Below are positions 24,097-33,268 of a DNA stretch of 34,012 nucleotides, piece by piece; the stretch's first letter is position 1, and every line of letters begins with the position of its first letter. This DNA comes from Helicobacteraceae bacterium (GTDB taxonomy: Bacteria > Campylobacterota > Campylobacteria > Campylobacterales > SZUA-545). Location of the stretch: positions 1-34,012 of the forward strand of contig JAITRJ010000039.1 of assembly GCA_031288475.1 (NCBI GenBank). Reading direction: 5' to 3'. A program made the position numbers and the translations under genes. The notes below the pieces were generated by a model that saw only the letters and a program-made list of their open reading frames with translations, had not been told where the DNA came from and did not search any database.

Positions 24097-25575
24097 ATGG
24101 AAAAACTCAACATTCTTTTCGTCGCGAGCGAGTGTTATCCGTTCGCCAAAACGGGCGGGCTTGCCGACGTGGCCGGGGCTTTGCCGAAAGAGCTGAGGAA
24201 ACTGGGGCACGACGCGCGCGTGGTTATGCCGCGCTACTATGGAATCGATCGGGATAAGCTCAAAAAACTTCCCGCGCCGCTTGGCGTTCCGATGGGCATC
24301 ATCGGCGAGATGTGGTGCGGTATTTACGAAGGACGGCTGCCGAACTCGGACGTGAAGGTTTATTTCGTCGATTACGAGCTGTTTTACGGACGCGAAAGCC
24401 TCTATAACGACGAAAACAGCGCGGGATTTATAGACAACGACAACCGTTTCGTTTTCCTCTCCCGCGCCGCAATGCAGTTGTGCAAGGCGCTGGATTTCCG
24501 CCCGCATATCCTCCATACGCACGACTGGCATACGAGCGCGGCAAATCTGTTTCTGACCACGATCTACGCAAACGACGAGCATTTCAAGCGGTGCGCGTCG
24601 ATCCTTACGATCCACAATATGCAGTATCAGGGGGAGTTCTACAGCGGGCTGATGAACGTGCTGGACGTAGGGTGGGAGCATTTCAACTTCCGCGAAGTTG
24701 AAATGGACGATAAGGTCAATTTGCTCAAAGCGGGCATAACGCACGCGACTATGATCAGCGCGGTAAGCCCAAAATACTCTCAGGAGATACTGACGCCCGA
24801 ATTCGGCTGCGGACTTGACGCGGCGGCGCAAACCCGCGCGAACGATCTCTGGGGCATATTAAACGGCGTGGATACCGACGAGTGGGATCCCAAAACCGAT
24901 CGGCATTTGAGCGTCCATTACGACGCGGGCGATTTAACGCCCAAGCTGACGCTCAAGCGCGAGCTGCAAAAGGAGTTTAATCTGCCGCCGCGCGACGTTC
25001 CGCTGATCGCGATCGTAAGCCGTTTGGTTAAACAAAAAGGGATCGACGTAGCCGCCGAGGCGATCCACGATCTGCTGAGTATGGATATTCAGATGGTTCT
25101 GCTGGGCAGCGGTGAGGTATGGACGCATTTTTACTTCGGCGATATAGCGCGCTTTTATCCAAAACGTTTCGCCTGCAAAATCGGCTTTGACAACGCGCTT
25201 TCGCACAGGATCGAAGCGGGAGCCGATCTGTTTTTGATGCCCTCGCGTTTCGAGCCGTGCGGACTAAATCAGATGTACAGCCAGCTTTACGGGACGCTTC
25301 CGATCGCGCACGGCGTGGGCGGGCTGGAGGACAGCGTCCAAAACTACGACGAGAAGACGGGCGAGGGAACGGGCTTTAAGTTCTACGGGCTGACCGCGAA
25401 AAATCTCGTCAATACTGTCGGCTGGGCGGTTCATACGTGGTATAACAAAAAGGATCATTTTCTAACTATGCAAAGAAGGGCTATGAGCCTGAATTACGGC
25501 TGGGAAAGATCGGCGAAGACATACGAACTCCTCTACAAAGAGGCGCTTCGCCGCGCCCAAAAAAGGCTTTTTTAA
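24097..25575 (+). CDS. glgA: glycogen synthase GlgA (GT5, ADP-glucose)
   Basis: The 492-residue product extends alpha-1,4-glucan chains from ADP-glucose. K-T-G-G-L-A-D-V (18-25) is the ADP-glucose-binding K-x-G-G-L loop; H-T-H-D-W-H-T and L-T-I-H-N follow; and P-S-R-F-E-P-C-G-L-N-Q in the C-terminal Rossmann domain carries the conserved catalytic-region Glu. Length is normal. AGGAAAC precedes the ATG, and a TACAAT -10-like element lies at 24064-24069. No other glycogen genes (glgB, glgC, glgP) are in the window. GC content and codon use match the housekeeping genes. Confidence 0.95.
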   Translation: MEKLNILFVASECYPFAKTGGLADVAGALPKELRKLGHDARVVMPRYYGIDRDKLKKLPAPLGVPMGIIGEMWCGIYEGRLPNSDVKVYFVDYELFYGRESLYNDENSAGFIDNDNRFVFLSRAAMQLCKALDFRPHILHTHDWHTSAANLFLTTIYANDEHFKRCASILTIHNMQYQGEFYSGLMNVLDVGWEHFNFREVEMDDKVNLLKAGITHATMISAVSPKYSQEILTPEFGCGLDAAAQTRANDLWGILNGVDTDEWDPKTDRHLSVHYDAGDLTPKLTLKRELQKEFNLPPRDVPLIAIVSRLVKQKGIDVAAEAIHDLLSMDIQMVLLGSGEVWTHFYFGDIARFYPKRFACKIGFDNALSHRIEAGADLFLMPSRFEPCGLNQMYSQLYGTLPIAHGVGGLEDSVQNYDEKTGEGTGFKFYGLTAKNLVNTVGWAVHTWYNKKDHFLTMQRRAMSLNYGWERSAKTYELLYKEALRRAQKRLF

Positions 25576-25612
25576 TCTTTTTTTCAGGAACTTTCTGGCA
25601 TTATTGCGCCTT

Positions 25613-25618
25613 TATAAT
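25613..25618 (+). promoter_or_regulatory. -10 element for dksA
   Basis: A perfect TATAAT lies 21 nt before the dksA start, in a T-rich 64-nt gap after glgA. A clear -35 is absent, as is common in Campylobacterota. Confidence 0.6.
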
Positions 25619-25639
25619 TTTATATGAAAAGGTAGCATT

Positions 25640-26002
25640 ATGCGTTCAAGAGAATTTGACCGTCTTGTAAAAATATTAAATGAGCGGAGAGCACAGATTA
25701 TTTACAATGTTCAGGAATCCGAAAAGGCGTTGGAAGAGGTAGTGCACGCGGAAGCGAACGACGATGGCGATATTGCGGCGCTCAACGCCGACGCCACGAT
25801 TGACTACGCCATAAAAGAACAGCAGCTTGACGAGCTTGGCGAGATTGAAAACGCGCTCTCCAAAGCGGTGAACGGCGCGTACGGCATCTGCGAAATGTGC
25901 GGCGAACCGATCGGCATCGAGCGGATGCGCATCAAGCCGCACGCGCGTTACTGCATCGTCTGCCGCGAAGCGTTTGAAAAAAACGGATCGCGGCGGCGCT
26001 GA
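25640..26002 (+). CDS. dksA: DksA/TraR-family transcription factor
   Basis: The 120-residue product has an N-terminal coiled coil (about 1-60) with an acidic tip (A-N-D-D-G-D-I-A-A-L), then a C4 zinc finger C-E-M-C ... C-I-V-C and the helix after it. DksA enters the RNA polymerase secondary channel and, with ppGpp, resets rRNA and amino-acid promoters. The length matches the short Campylobacter DksA-like protein, shorter than the E. coli protein. The tip is D-D-G-D rather than the D-x-x-D-x-A form of E. coli, so polymerase effects may differ. A terminator follows directly. Confidence 0.87.
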   Translation: MRSREFDRLVKILNERRAQIIYNVQESEKALEEVVHAEANDDGDIAALNADATIDYAIKEQQLDELGEIENALSKAVNGAYGICEMCGEPIGIERMRIKPHARYCIVCREAFEKNGSRRR

Positions 26003-26005
26003 TCC

Positions 26006-26028
26006 TCCGCGCAAGCGGAATGTTTTTT
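26006..26028 (+). terminator. intrinsic terminator after dksA
   Basis: TCCGC (26006-26010), tetraloop GCAA, GCGGA (26015-26019), then a run of T at 26023-26028. A short but well-formed rho-independent terminator with a stable GNRA loop, starting four bases after the dksA stop. Confidence 0.75.
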
Positions 26029-26065
26029 GCTGTGAGCCTTCAAATTTCTATCGAAAGGCAGGAGC

Positions 26066-28072
26066 TTGAAGGCGCTGAAATTTCTGTTACCGCTCGCGTT
26101 GCTGTTTGCAGGCGGCTGCGTGGAGGATCGCGATCTTCCCGAAGGCGCCGACAAGTCAGGCGCGTACGCGCCCGCAAGCGGCGGCAGCCTTCAGATAAGC
26201 TCCGTTTTCCCCCGCACTCCCGTCCTCGCGGCGGGCGGTTCCGTCGGCTTGACGGCAATCGTCACGAACGGCGCGGGCACGGTGCTGGAATCCACAATCG
26301 CCAACCCCATAACGGTCGAGTGGGTAAGCTCCAGCCCCAACGTCGCGCGGGTGGACGAAAGCGGTTTTGTCTTCGGCGCGGGCAAAGGCGAAGCGCGGAT
26401 CACGGCGCGGGCAAGGAGAGACGGGCGTTACAGCCTTCCCTACACGATTCTCGTTCAGGTTGTCGAGCGCAATTCTCCCGATGTCGCCGAGCTCTTTTTC
26501 AACCCGATGCAGGCGTTTATCGACATTAACGGCGAGCGGGTCTTCAAGATAAGCGCTGTCGATCACAGCGGCGCAGCGACCTCCCTTACCGGCGGTCATC
26601 TCTATATAGAAACGAGCAACGACAACGTCAGCGTCGAGCCGCGCGAGATAAACGTCACCGCCGGCGCGTCCGGCTCCTACAGCGTGGACGTCAAGGCGCG
26701 CGGGCTTGAGAAGGGCTTTACCTTCATCACCCCAATCTATACGCTTCCCGCCAGCGCCAGCCAGTTGGTCCGCATCACGGGAACGCCGCTTGTCGTGCAG
26801 GTAAAAGATTCCGTTGAAGCTCAGGTTCCCGGCAGTTGGACAAACGTCAACGCGGGGCGCTACCTCTCGATCGCTGTCAGCGAAACGGGCGGATACAAAA
26901 CGATCCACGCGGCGCATTACGACGCCGCCGCCAAAGGGCTTATCTACTCCAACTTTTACAGCAGTTGGGCGCACGCGACAATCGACGGCGGCGCTGGCAC
27001 GACGATGGACGCCGGCGTTTCGGAGCAGATCGCCCTCTCGCCGTACGATTCCAACAGGGACAAGCCTGTCGTCATCTATCTGCGCAACGGCTACGTCTAT
27101 CTGCGCTACCAGCCCTATATAAACAACGCGAGCGGCGCGTGGAACGATATACAGGTGAGCAAAGCGCCCGTAATCGACGCAAATCATACCTATCCCGAAG
27201 GATCGCGGCTTCTGGGCATTACAGCGTTTCGCGATCCCGACCGCGCTTCGCCTTCCGATCAGGCGCATATCGCCTACTTTGACGCGGTAAACGACAAGGT
27301 CTGCGTCGCCTCCCTTAAAGACAGCCCGATCGCCATTGACGATGCCACGCACCAGTGCATCGCGCTGAACGCTCCGGTTCACAGCCTCTCAATTTCGCAC
27401 AACCGCTTAACGGGCGAGCCGCGTTTTGCCTACGCCAACGCCATTTACCAGCATCTGGGCACGGACGGCAACTATACGGTGATTCCGGAGGCGCTCTACT
27501 ACGCCACGCGCCAAAACGGCGGCTTCCACCGCGAGACGGTCAACGGGATCAACGGCGGCATCGGTTCCGTTTCGCTCTCGCTCGATCGCGTCAATAAGCC
27601 GATCATAGCGGTCAGGGAGGGAAACTACGTGCGCCTTTACAGCCGCGAACCTTACGGCAATACCTACCGCTGGCAGATGGAGCCGGTCGGCGGCATCGAT
27701 CCGGTTCAGGGGGAGATCGCAAGCGTCAGCTTCGCGCTGGACGCCTACAACGAGCCGCGCGTCGCTTTCACCTCCGTTACAACCGGCGGCAGCAAAATCC
27801 ACTACGCCCGCAAACCCCCTTTCCGCAATCTGGTATCGCGCTGGGTAATCGAGGAGCCGGGCGCGAACGAGCCGGGGGATCACGGCGCGTCTAACGCGAT
27901 CGCCGTAGACAGCGCCAACCGCGCTCATATGGTGTATACTGTAGGCAACAAACGTTGGTTTAACTATTGGGCGGAGCCGAATTTCTTTGACTACCGCACC
28001 TATCCGTCGGCGCAGTACGCCGGCGCGGATCTGATTTATACCGGAGCGGTCAATGCGTCTCGCGTCTATTAA
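26066..28072 (+). CDS. lipoprotein with Big_2 domain and beta-propeller-like repeats
   Basis: The start is taken as TTG at 26066; AAAGG and GGAG lie just upstream, and a CTG three codons later is an alternative. The 668-residue product has a lipoprotein signal (L-L-P-L-A-L-L-F-A-G-G-C, Cys18). A bacterial Ig-like Big_2 domain follows at about 45-135 (V-S-S-S-P-N-V-A-R-V-D-E-S-G ... G-E-A-R-I-T-A-R). From about 265 onward come repeating strands such as S-L-S-L-D-R-V-N-K-P-I-I-A-V, S-F-A-L-D-A-Y-N-E-P-R-V-A-F and I-A-V-D-S-A-N-R-A-H-M-V-Y, which look like propeller blades. Likely an outer-membrane or surface-displayed binding protein; the ligand is unknown. It overlaps the next lipoprotein gene by 20 nt. 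Confidence 0.8.
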   Translation: MKALKFLLPLALLFAGGCVEDRDLPEGADKSGAYAPASGGSLQISSVFPRTPVLAAGGSVGLTAIVTNGAGTVLESTIANPITVEWVSSSPNVARVDESGFVFGAGKGEARITARARRDGRYSLPYTILVQVVERNSPDVAELFFNPMQAFIDINGERVFKISAVDHSGAATSLTGGHLYIETSNDNVSVEPREINVTAGASGSYSVDVKARGLEKGFTFITPIYTLPASASQLVRITGTPLVVQVKDSVEAQVPGSWTNVNAGRYLSIAVSETGGYKTIHAAHYDAAAKGLIYSNFYSSWAHATIDGGAGTTMDAGVSEQIALSPYDSNRDKPVVIYLRNGYVYLRYQPYINNASGAWNDIQVSKAPVIDANHTYPEGSRLLGITAFRDPDRASPSDQAHIAYFDAVNDKVCVASLKDSPIAIDDATHQCIALNAPVHSLSISHNRLTGEPRFAYANAIYQHLGTDGNYTVIPEALYYATRQNGGFHRETVNGINGGIGSVSLSLDRVNKPIIAVREGNYVRLYSREPYGNTYRWQMEPVGGIDPVQGEIASVSFALDAYNEPRVAFTSVTTGGSKIHYARKPPFRNLVSRWVIEEPGANEPGDHGASNAIAVDSANRAHMVYTVGNKRWFNYWAEPNFFDYRTYPSAQYAGADLIYTGAVNASRVY

Positions 28073-28946
28073 ATATCTTCTCTTCGCGGCTTTAATCGCC
28101 TCCCTGCTCTCATGCGGGGCGGACAGCCGCACCGGCGCCGCCGGCGCGCGGTCGGACGCGGTTTACGTTACGCTCACCGCGGGCGAGCACAGAAACATCG
28201 ATCTGCCAATCGCGCAGAACGACGCGCCCTGCGCCGTCTCCACCGTTTCGTCGCTCGCCATATTCGCGGCGGGCGAGACGAAGGAGATAAACAGCAGCTT
28301 CGTGCGCTACGGCGTCATCTACGCCGCCCCTGCCGTCCGCCCCGTACTCCGGCTCACAGGCGCGCGTCCGGGCGTTGAAACGGTGGTCGTCCAGCTTTCC
28401 GGCGGCGTTTATCTTACGGTGATCGTTACCGTAACGGGCAGCGTCAATGGCGACCTGATCGGCGGCTCTCCCATTGATCCGGATGATCCGGGCGGTCCGG
28501 ACGACCCCGATCCGCCCGGACCGCCCGACATCGGCGATAAGCCCGTTTACGATCCGAACGCCTGCGTTACGAACGGCTTCTATGTGATAGACGATAACTT
28601 TCAGGACGTAGAGGGGCATTTCGGGCCGGACACGTCGGCGTATATGCGATCCAACATCGCCAATATCGCGTGGGACTCCAATATACGCCTTTTCTATCCG
28701 GCTGTTACAAGACCCGCGGCGGTTTCCTTTGTAGACTTCGGGCAGTACTCGTTCGCGGCGCTTAACGGCGCGGTGGTCAATTTCGATCTGCAGATGGCGC
28801 AGCATCTCTTCGGCTTGGAAGGCAAGCGCTATTTCTACGTCTACAGCAACGGAATGTGCGTGCGCGGGCAGATACCCACCAGCGTGTTCAACCCGCCGAG
28901 CAAATCGCTCACGTGGGTTACTTCCAATCCGGCGGAGGCGGGATGA
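28053..28946 (+). CDS. lipoprotein with Pro/Asp-rich linker, unrecognised
   Basis: The 297-residue product has a strong lipobox (L-L-S-C, Cys21). Residues about 35-135 look like a small beta domain, followed by a Pro/Asp/Gly linker (about 140-165, D-P-D-D-P-G-G-P-D-D-P-D-P-P-G-P-P) and a C-terminal domain (about 170-297) with two cysteines (N-A-C-V-T-N and N-G-M-C-V-R-G). GGAG lies 6 nt before the ATG. It overlaps the preceding lipoprotein gene by 20 nt, so they are probably co-translated and may act together. No family is recognised. Confidence 0.78.
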   Translation: MRLASIKYLLFAALIASLLSCGADSRTGAAGARSDAVYVTLTAGEHRNIDLPIAQNDAPCAVSTVSSLAIFAAGETKEINSSFVRYGVIYAAPAVRPVLRLTGARPGVETVVVQLSGGVYLTVIVTVTGSVNGDLIGGSPIDPDDPGGPDDPDPPGPPDIGDKPVYDPNACVTNGFYVIDDNFQDVEGHFGPDTSAYMRSNIANIAWDSNIRLFYPAVTRPAAVSFVDFGQYSFAALNGAVVNFDLQMAQHLFGLEGKRYFYVYSNGMCVRGQIPTSVFNPPSKSLTWVTSNPAEAG

Positions 28947-28969
28947 TCAACCTTAGCAAAGGAGTTTAT

Positions 28970-28990
28970 ATGATAAAAAAGGTTTTTTAA
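28970..28990 (+). CDS. six-codon open frame with strong ribosome site (possible leader peptide)
   Basis: AAAGGAG precedes an ATG that opens only M-I-K-K-V-F before TAA. It lies in the gap between the lipoprotein pair and the 1253-residue protein, upstream of a hairpin. It could be a leader peptide, the stump of a gene cut by frameshift, or chance. Confidence 0.25.
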   Translation: MIKKVF

Positions 28991-29010
28991 CAGATGGAAG
29001 GGGTAAAGAA

Positions 29011-29046
29011 AAAACAAAAAACTCCGATTGTACAACGATTCGGAGT
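29011..29046 (-). terminator. minus-strand intrinsic terminator upstream of the 1253-residue gene
   Basis: ACTCCGA (29021-29027) pairs with TCGGAGT (29040-29046); the A-rich stretch at 29007-29020 becomes the U-tract when read leftwards. This is a good terminator for transcripts entering from the right, yet no minus-strand gene lies to the right. On the plus strand it is a hairpin in the leader of the next gene. Confidence 0.5.
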
Positions 29047-29076
29047 ATCAGATTAAACCGAAATAAGGAGGTTTTT

Positions 29077-32000
29077 ATGAAACGATTGACGCGGACTTTA
29101 ACAGCCGCTTTTCTTTTGACGCTGCCGGTAACGGGCTTCGCGGCGGAGAAGTACGCCGTGGAGCTTCCAACTGAATATTGGCAGTTGATAGGTGTTGGGG
29201 GTTTGTTCCAGCTTGCCGGCGAAGGCGGCGAAGCGGAGCAGAACCCAGATTTCAGTGCGCCCGGCTGCGGTAATACTTCAGTCGCCGTGGTGGATATAGC
29301 CGATTCGGCAAACCATATAAGCTGGGATGGAAACATCTCAAGCGGGGGCAACCAGGCGTTAACAAGTAGTGGCGACTCATATAACTTTATTAGTGGGGCC
29401 ACCGTACCTGAAAACGTGAATTTTGAGAATCCCTTAAATCCAAATACCGGCATCGGTCTGCCGTATCACTCGGTGCTGGGCGTCCGAGCTATCGCCGGAG
29501 CAGACGGCGCGGATAAGGCGGTTGTCGTTATAGGCAATGGGATTCGCGCCGGCGCGGGCTGCAAAGCTGTGGGAAAAGATTACAGCTCTCCTATAAGAAC
29601 GATGTACGTCGTCTCTCCATACGCCGGCGCGCCCGACGTGGCTGTCTTCTATCAGGCGCTCTACGAGGGCGAGCCGTTTAAGATCAGCTTCAAAAACAGC
29701 TTGACCGACCGCTGGGGCGAACCAAGCGTCGATCGCATCTACCTGGGGACGCTCAACCGCGCCAACACCTACGATAAGCCGGCGCGCGTCAACAGCGAAC
29801 TGGCGCTTATTGTCCGCCGCGAAGGGAGCAGTACGGTTACCAACGAAGGCGCGCTCAATCAGGTGATCTGCGTAAATGCGCAGAACTGCGCGTTTACAAA
29901 TAATATAGAACGTTATATCAGCGCGCCTTTCTCCACAAGGGAGGCTTACGAGGCCAACCGCACCGTTTTGAACGGCGATCTGGCGCTGTACCGCTACGCG
30001 GCGGTCAATAACCCGGCTGTCTGGGAAATTCAGACATTCAGCGGCGACGGAGCGACGGAGAGCACAACCTCCGCAAGCAACCTGAATGTCCTTACCCCCG
30101 GCTACGGCTACTGGGCGCGGTATAATAACACCACCGCGCTTCCTGGACAGATCGCCGGTCTGCTGCTGCAGGAGAATATCGAGGGGCGGCCGGAGTTTTA
30201 CAATGGCAAGCTAGCTCCGGGCTGGAATCTGCTTGCCTTTGACGACGCCAGACTCCGCCATACCACCAGCGGGGTTGTTATTAACAGTACCGCCGCTACG
30301 CCATTTGACATTATCTCTCCGTTTGGCGACATAAATGTTTCTCTCTCAGGCACAGATGCAAACGCGGTAGCAGTCTTTAATCAGAAGATTAAAACGCACA
30401 ATGACTATGCGGCGACAGAGGGGTCAGCCAACCGCTTTAATATTTATGCCTATGTTGTCAACAGTGGCGCGGCGCTGATCTCCGATAAGCCGTTCTATAT
30501 CGGTAGGGGTGGGACAACGTTCACAACCACCGGCCTTTCTTCGCTTGCGGGCAGGACTTTCGACGCTAACGAAGCTTTTGCTATAGCCAACGGTGTTCAA
30601 GCGGTAAGCACCAAGCTTGGGGAATACGCGGTAGTCGTAGAGAGAAACAAAGATTATAATATTACAAGCATGGCATACCAGCTTGGGTTTGGGCTTGCCC
30701 ATTGGGTTACCAACAGCGACCCAGGAAGCGCAGGCGGGATGAGCGACACAATGCAATTATTAGATTTCAACAACACCAACGTTGGCTTTACCGCCGGCAA
30801 CACGGATCTTTTCCCCACGTCGTTAGGAGCAGGTGCACAGGTGCTTAGTATTGATCTTGACGTGAACGTCACCACATTCGACGCGCTGCTGTTCGCCGCT
30901 ACCGAGCGCTTCTTTGTCCGCGAGGAGACCAGCGTCCGCGTGTTCGATCTGTACTGGGGCGCGGACGCGAACCATACGGCGATAGAGATTGTCCACGACG
31001 GAAGTAGGGTGGGTTCGGTGTTTGACATTAACAGCACTATCAGCCCATCTGATGGTACTGAGATGCAAAGAATGCTAAGTGAGCTAAATTCTGCCAGCGG
31101 TGACTATAACGCTACCTTCATACGGGACACGAACAACTCGCTGATATTTGTTTCAAACGTGGCAAACTACGATATCAAGGAGTACAACGCCACCCATAAC
31201 CTGCTGCTTGACCGCTATCCGGGCGAGCAGGCGGATGTCAACAACTCCGTTTACGGACCGTTCTTAAAGGCGTATCAGGCGTCCGCTCTGACAAAGGGTG
31301 AGTTCAACGTAAGCGGCAGCAACGCTGTAGTTCTCTCTCCGACAGTAGCCGATCTGACCTACGCGGCGTTCTGGGCGGACGACTTCCCCAGTAACGGGCC
31401 CATCTACTATATGACGGCGAACGGCTATACGCCGGAGATGTTTATCTCCGCCGAGACCGCCGACATCAATACCACCACCTCCAACGCCCCCGGCACCATA
31501 AGCTGGAAGGCGCTTGATGTTACCCGCAACCCCGCCGAATGGTTCGATCCCGCCAACGGCTTTGAGCTTTTCTGGACGGAAAAGGAGCGCGGCTACTGGG
31601 TCTATCTCTCGCAGGGCTTTGAAAACCCCGTAGGGGTAAGCGGCGCGCAGATCACCAGCACCAGCCGCGTCTATAAGCACTTTAATCTGCCCGCAGGCGG
31701 CAGCGATGTCTATCCGGTGTTCAACTGGTTCAATGGCAGCCTGACGGCAAGGGTAAGAGGGCTGGTCCGCCCCAACTACACCAGCGGGCAGTCCTATAAC
31801 GTGCAGGCGGACATTAACGGGGAAAGGGTCGTTATGACCCCGACGGGACCGCTATACGCATCAGGCAGCGACTTCACGGCGGAAATCTCCGACTTTTCGG
31901 TAAGCTCGCTGCGACCCATAGGCGCGATCGACGCGACGGTAACGGCAAGCGACGGACTGGGCGGCAGGAGCAGCGCGGATATCAATATTACGTACGTTCA

Positions 32001-32838
32001 GCCGGCGACGCCGACGCTGACCTTCAGCGGGAACACGCTGACGGCGGCGAGCGACCCCAACGCGAAAAATATACTGCTGTTTAACGGTCACCAGCCGGAT
32101 ACCAACTACAGGCATATCGCCTTCTTCCCGGCGACAGCGGAGGGCAACGCCAGCTTCAATCTGAGCGAGGTGTCGGGCATCACCTATCCGGCAGCGCTAT
32201 TAGATATACCATTCGATGGCGCAGTGGCGGACGAAAATAACGATACTTACAGAGATATTGTCAAGGAACTTCTGGTCGGCGCTTCGACGGGCGCTCCGGA
32301 TGTCGTTACCGGTAATTACGCCGGCGGCACAAGCGTTTACTCCAATCTGCGCAGGCAGTTTTATCTGCCGGTCTATTCGGGTACGGCGCATCTCAAGATT
32401 TCGGCGGCGGAGCAGAACGCGACAAAACCCGTATCCTTCTATAACCTTCCGGCGTTCGATCAGAACAAAACCGACTACGGCGTTCAGTTTGCCTACACGA
32501 CGGGGGTAGGGGCAAATATAGTAACCGTAGTCTTCCAGCCTAAAGACGTCGCGCTGTCGGACGGCGGAATAACGCACGTCAACCTGTATTCGGAAGACGG
32601 TGACGCGTTCCTGGGCGAGCTGGGCTATATCAGAAGCGTCTACGAAGGCGAGGCTTTCTACGTCTATGTAATCCCAGACACGGCGGGCGCGACCGGAAGC
32701 TGGTACTACGGCGTATTCCAAGGTGACAGGATTACTGGCAATCCTCCTCTTGGACAATGGGGTATAGATCCTAACGTCAACTCGAATACTCCGTACAAGG
32801 TTGTCGTACGGCGGGTGGATACCCGGCAGCAGTTGTAA
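29077..32838 (+). CDS. large secreted protein (1253 residues), unrecognised
   Basis: A perfect AAGGAGG lies 6 nt before the ATG. There is a signal peptide (MKRLTRTLTAAFLLTLPVTGFA) and no lipobox or membrane anchor. The chain has recurring W-x-L and G-Y-W pieces (E-Y-W-Q-L-I-G-V, P-G-Y-G-Y-W-A, P-G-W-N-L-L-A-F, R-G-Y-W-V-Y-L) typical of beta-rich exported proteins, and an Ig/cadherin-like stretch near residues 885-970 (D-G-L-G-G-R-S-S-A-D-I-N-I-T-Y). Asn/Thr/Ser-rich composition fits a surface or secreted protein. No catalytic motif was found. It is followed 10 nt later by another exported protein. Confidence 0.85.
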   Translation: MKRLTRTLTAAFLLTLPVTGFAAEKYAVELPTEYWQLIGVGGLFQLAGEGGEAEQNPDFSAPGCGNTSVAVVDIADSANHISWDGNISSGGNQALTSSGDSYNFISGATVPENVNFENPLNPNTGIGLPYHSVLGVRAIAGADGADKAVVVIGNGIRAGAGCKAVGKDYSSPIRTMYVVSPYAGAPDVAVFYQALYEGEPFKISFKNSLTDRWGEPSVDRIYLGTLNRANTYDKPARVNSELALIVRREGSSTVTNEGALNQVICVNAQNCAFTNNIERYISAPFSTREAYEANRTVLNGDLALYRYAAVNNPAVWEIQTFSGDGATESTTSASNLNVLTPGYGYWARYNNTTALPGQIAGLLLQENIEGRPEFYNGKLAPGWNLLAFDDARLRHTTSGVVINSTAATPFDIISPFGDINVSLSGTDANAVAVFNQKIKTHNDYAATEGSANRFNIYAYVVNSGAALISDKPFYIGRGGTTFTTTGLSSLAGRTFDANEAFAIANGVQAVSTKLGEYAVVVERNKDYNITSMAYQLGFGLAHWVTNSDPGSAGGMSDTMQLLDFNNTNVGFTAGNTDLFPTSLGAGAQVLSIDLDVNVTTFDALLFAATERFFVREETSVRVFDLYWGADANHTAIEIVHDGSRVGSVFDINSTISPSDGTEMQRMLSELNSASGDYNATFIRDTNNSLIFVSNVANYDIKEYNATHNLLLDRYPGEQADVNNSVYGPFLKAYQASALTKGEFNVSGSNAVVLSPTVADLTYAAFWADDFPSNGPIYYMTANGYTPEMFISAETADINTTTSNAPGTISWKALDVTRNPAEWFDPANGFELFWTEKERGYWVYLSQGFENPVGVSGAQITSTSRVYKHFNLPAGGSDVYPVFNWFNGSLTARVRGLVRPNYTSGQSYNVQADINGERVVMTPTGPLYASGSDFTAEISDFSVSSLRPIGAIDATVTASDGLGGRSSADINITYVQPATPTLTFSGNTLTAASDPNAKNILLFNGHQPDTNYRHIAFFPATAEGNASFNLSEVSGITYPAALLDIPFDGAVADENNDTYRDIVKELLVGASTGAPDVVTGNYAGGTSVYSNLRRQFYLPVYSGTAHLKISAAEQNATKPVSFYNLPAFDQNKTDYGVQFAYTTGVGANIVTVVFQPKDVALSDGGITHVNLYSEDGDAFLGELGYIRSVYEGEAFYVYVIPDTAGATGSWYYGVFQGDRITGNPPLGQWGIDPNVNSNTPYKVVVRRVDTRQQL

Positions 32839-32848
32839 GGAGACAGGG

Positions 32849-33268
32849 GTGAAGAGGGCGCTGTCAGTAACGACGCTGTTAATCGCGGTTCTCGCGGCTG
32901 CCCAGCCGCAGAGCCGCCCTCCCGTCCCCGACGTAGCGGCGGCGGTCGCTAAGCAGGAGATTTTGAAAAACTGCAAAGTGCCCGCCTCCGTGGTCGTGCT
33001 TCCGCCTCTGGTGGAGCCGGACTTCAGGGCGTGCTCGAACGCCTATTACAAGCCGGACATTCCCAACGCGGAGTATTCGCTTTCGGTGATGTTCTCTTCC
33101 GCGGTGAAGGTGGAGAGCATAACGGAGGCGCGGGGGCTTCTGAGGGTGTACGAGATTAACGCGAGCGTAGGCAACACCAAGCTTCACCTGCTTTGCGACG
33201 AGCAGGTAAAACGCTGCTATGAAATAGCGGATTCTTATACGTTTCCGGAAAAAAAGGAGAAAAAATGA
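32849..33268 (+). CDS. small exported protein, unrecognised
   Basis: The GTG at 32849 is chosen as start because AAGGAG lies 6 nt before it, giving 139 residues with a signal peptide (VKRALSVTTLLIAVLAAAQP). The mature part has four cysteines (in L-K-N-C-K, R-A-C-S-N, L-L-C-D-E, K-R-C-Y-E) that may form two disulfides. It lies 10 nt after the 1253-residue gene and overlaps the next lipoprotein gene by 4 nt (ATGA), so the three form one transcription unit. Confidence 0.75.
   Translation: MKRALSVTTLLIAVLAAAQPQSRPPVPDVAAAVAKQEILKNCKVPASVVVLPPLVEPDFRACSNAYYKPDIPNAEYSLSVMFSSAVKVESITEARGLLRVYEINASVGNTKLHLLCDEQVKRCYEIADSYTFPEKKEKK

Noticed and set aside
23935-24831. 298-codon open frame on the minus strand
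   Set aside because: It is antisense to glgA and the end of mntP, both certain genes; the translation shows no domain.
25596-25608. Possible sigma-54 promoter (TGGCA...TTGC) before dksA
   Set aside because: The GG to GC gap is 7 nt rather than 10; the nearby TATAAT explains the promoter better.
26156-27382. 408-codon open frame on the minus strand
   Set aside because: It lies antisense to the Big_2 lipoprotein gene, is Arg/Ala/Val-rich with no domain, and reflects GC-rich codon use in the opposite frame. The plus-strand protein has a lipobox and a recognisable domain.
27407-28132. 241-codon open frame on the minus strand
   Set aside because: It is antisense to the 3' half of the same lipoprotein, Arg-rich, with no family signal.
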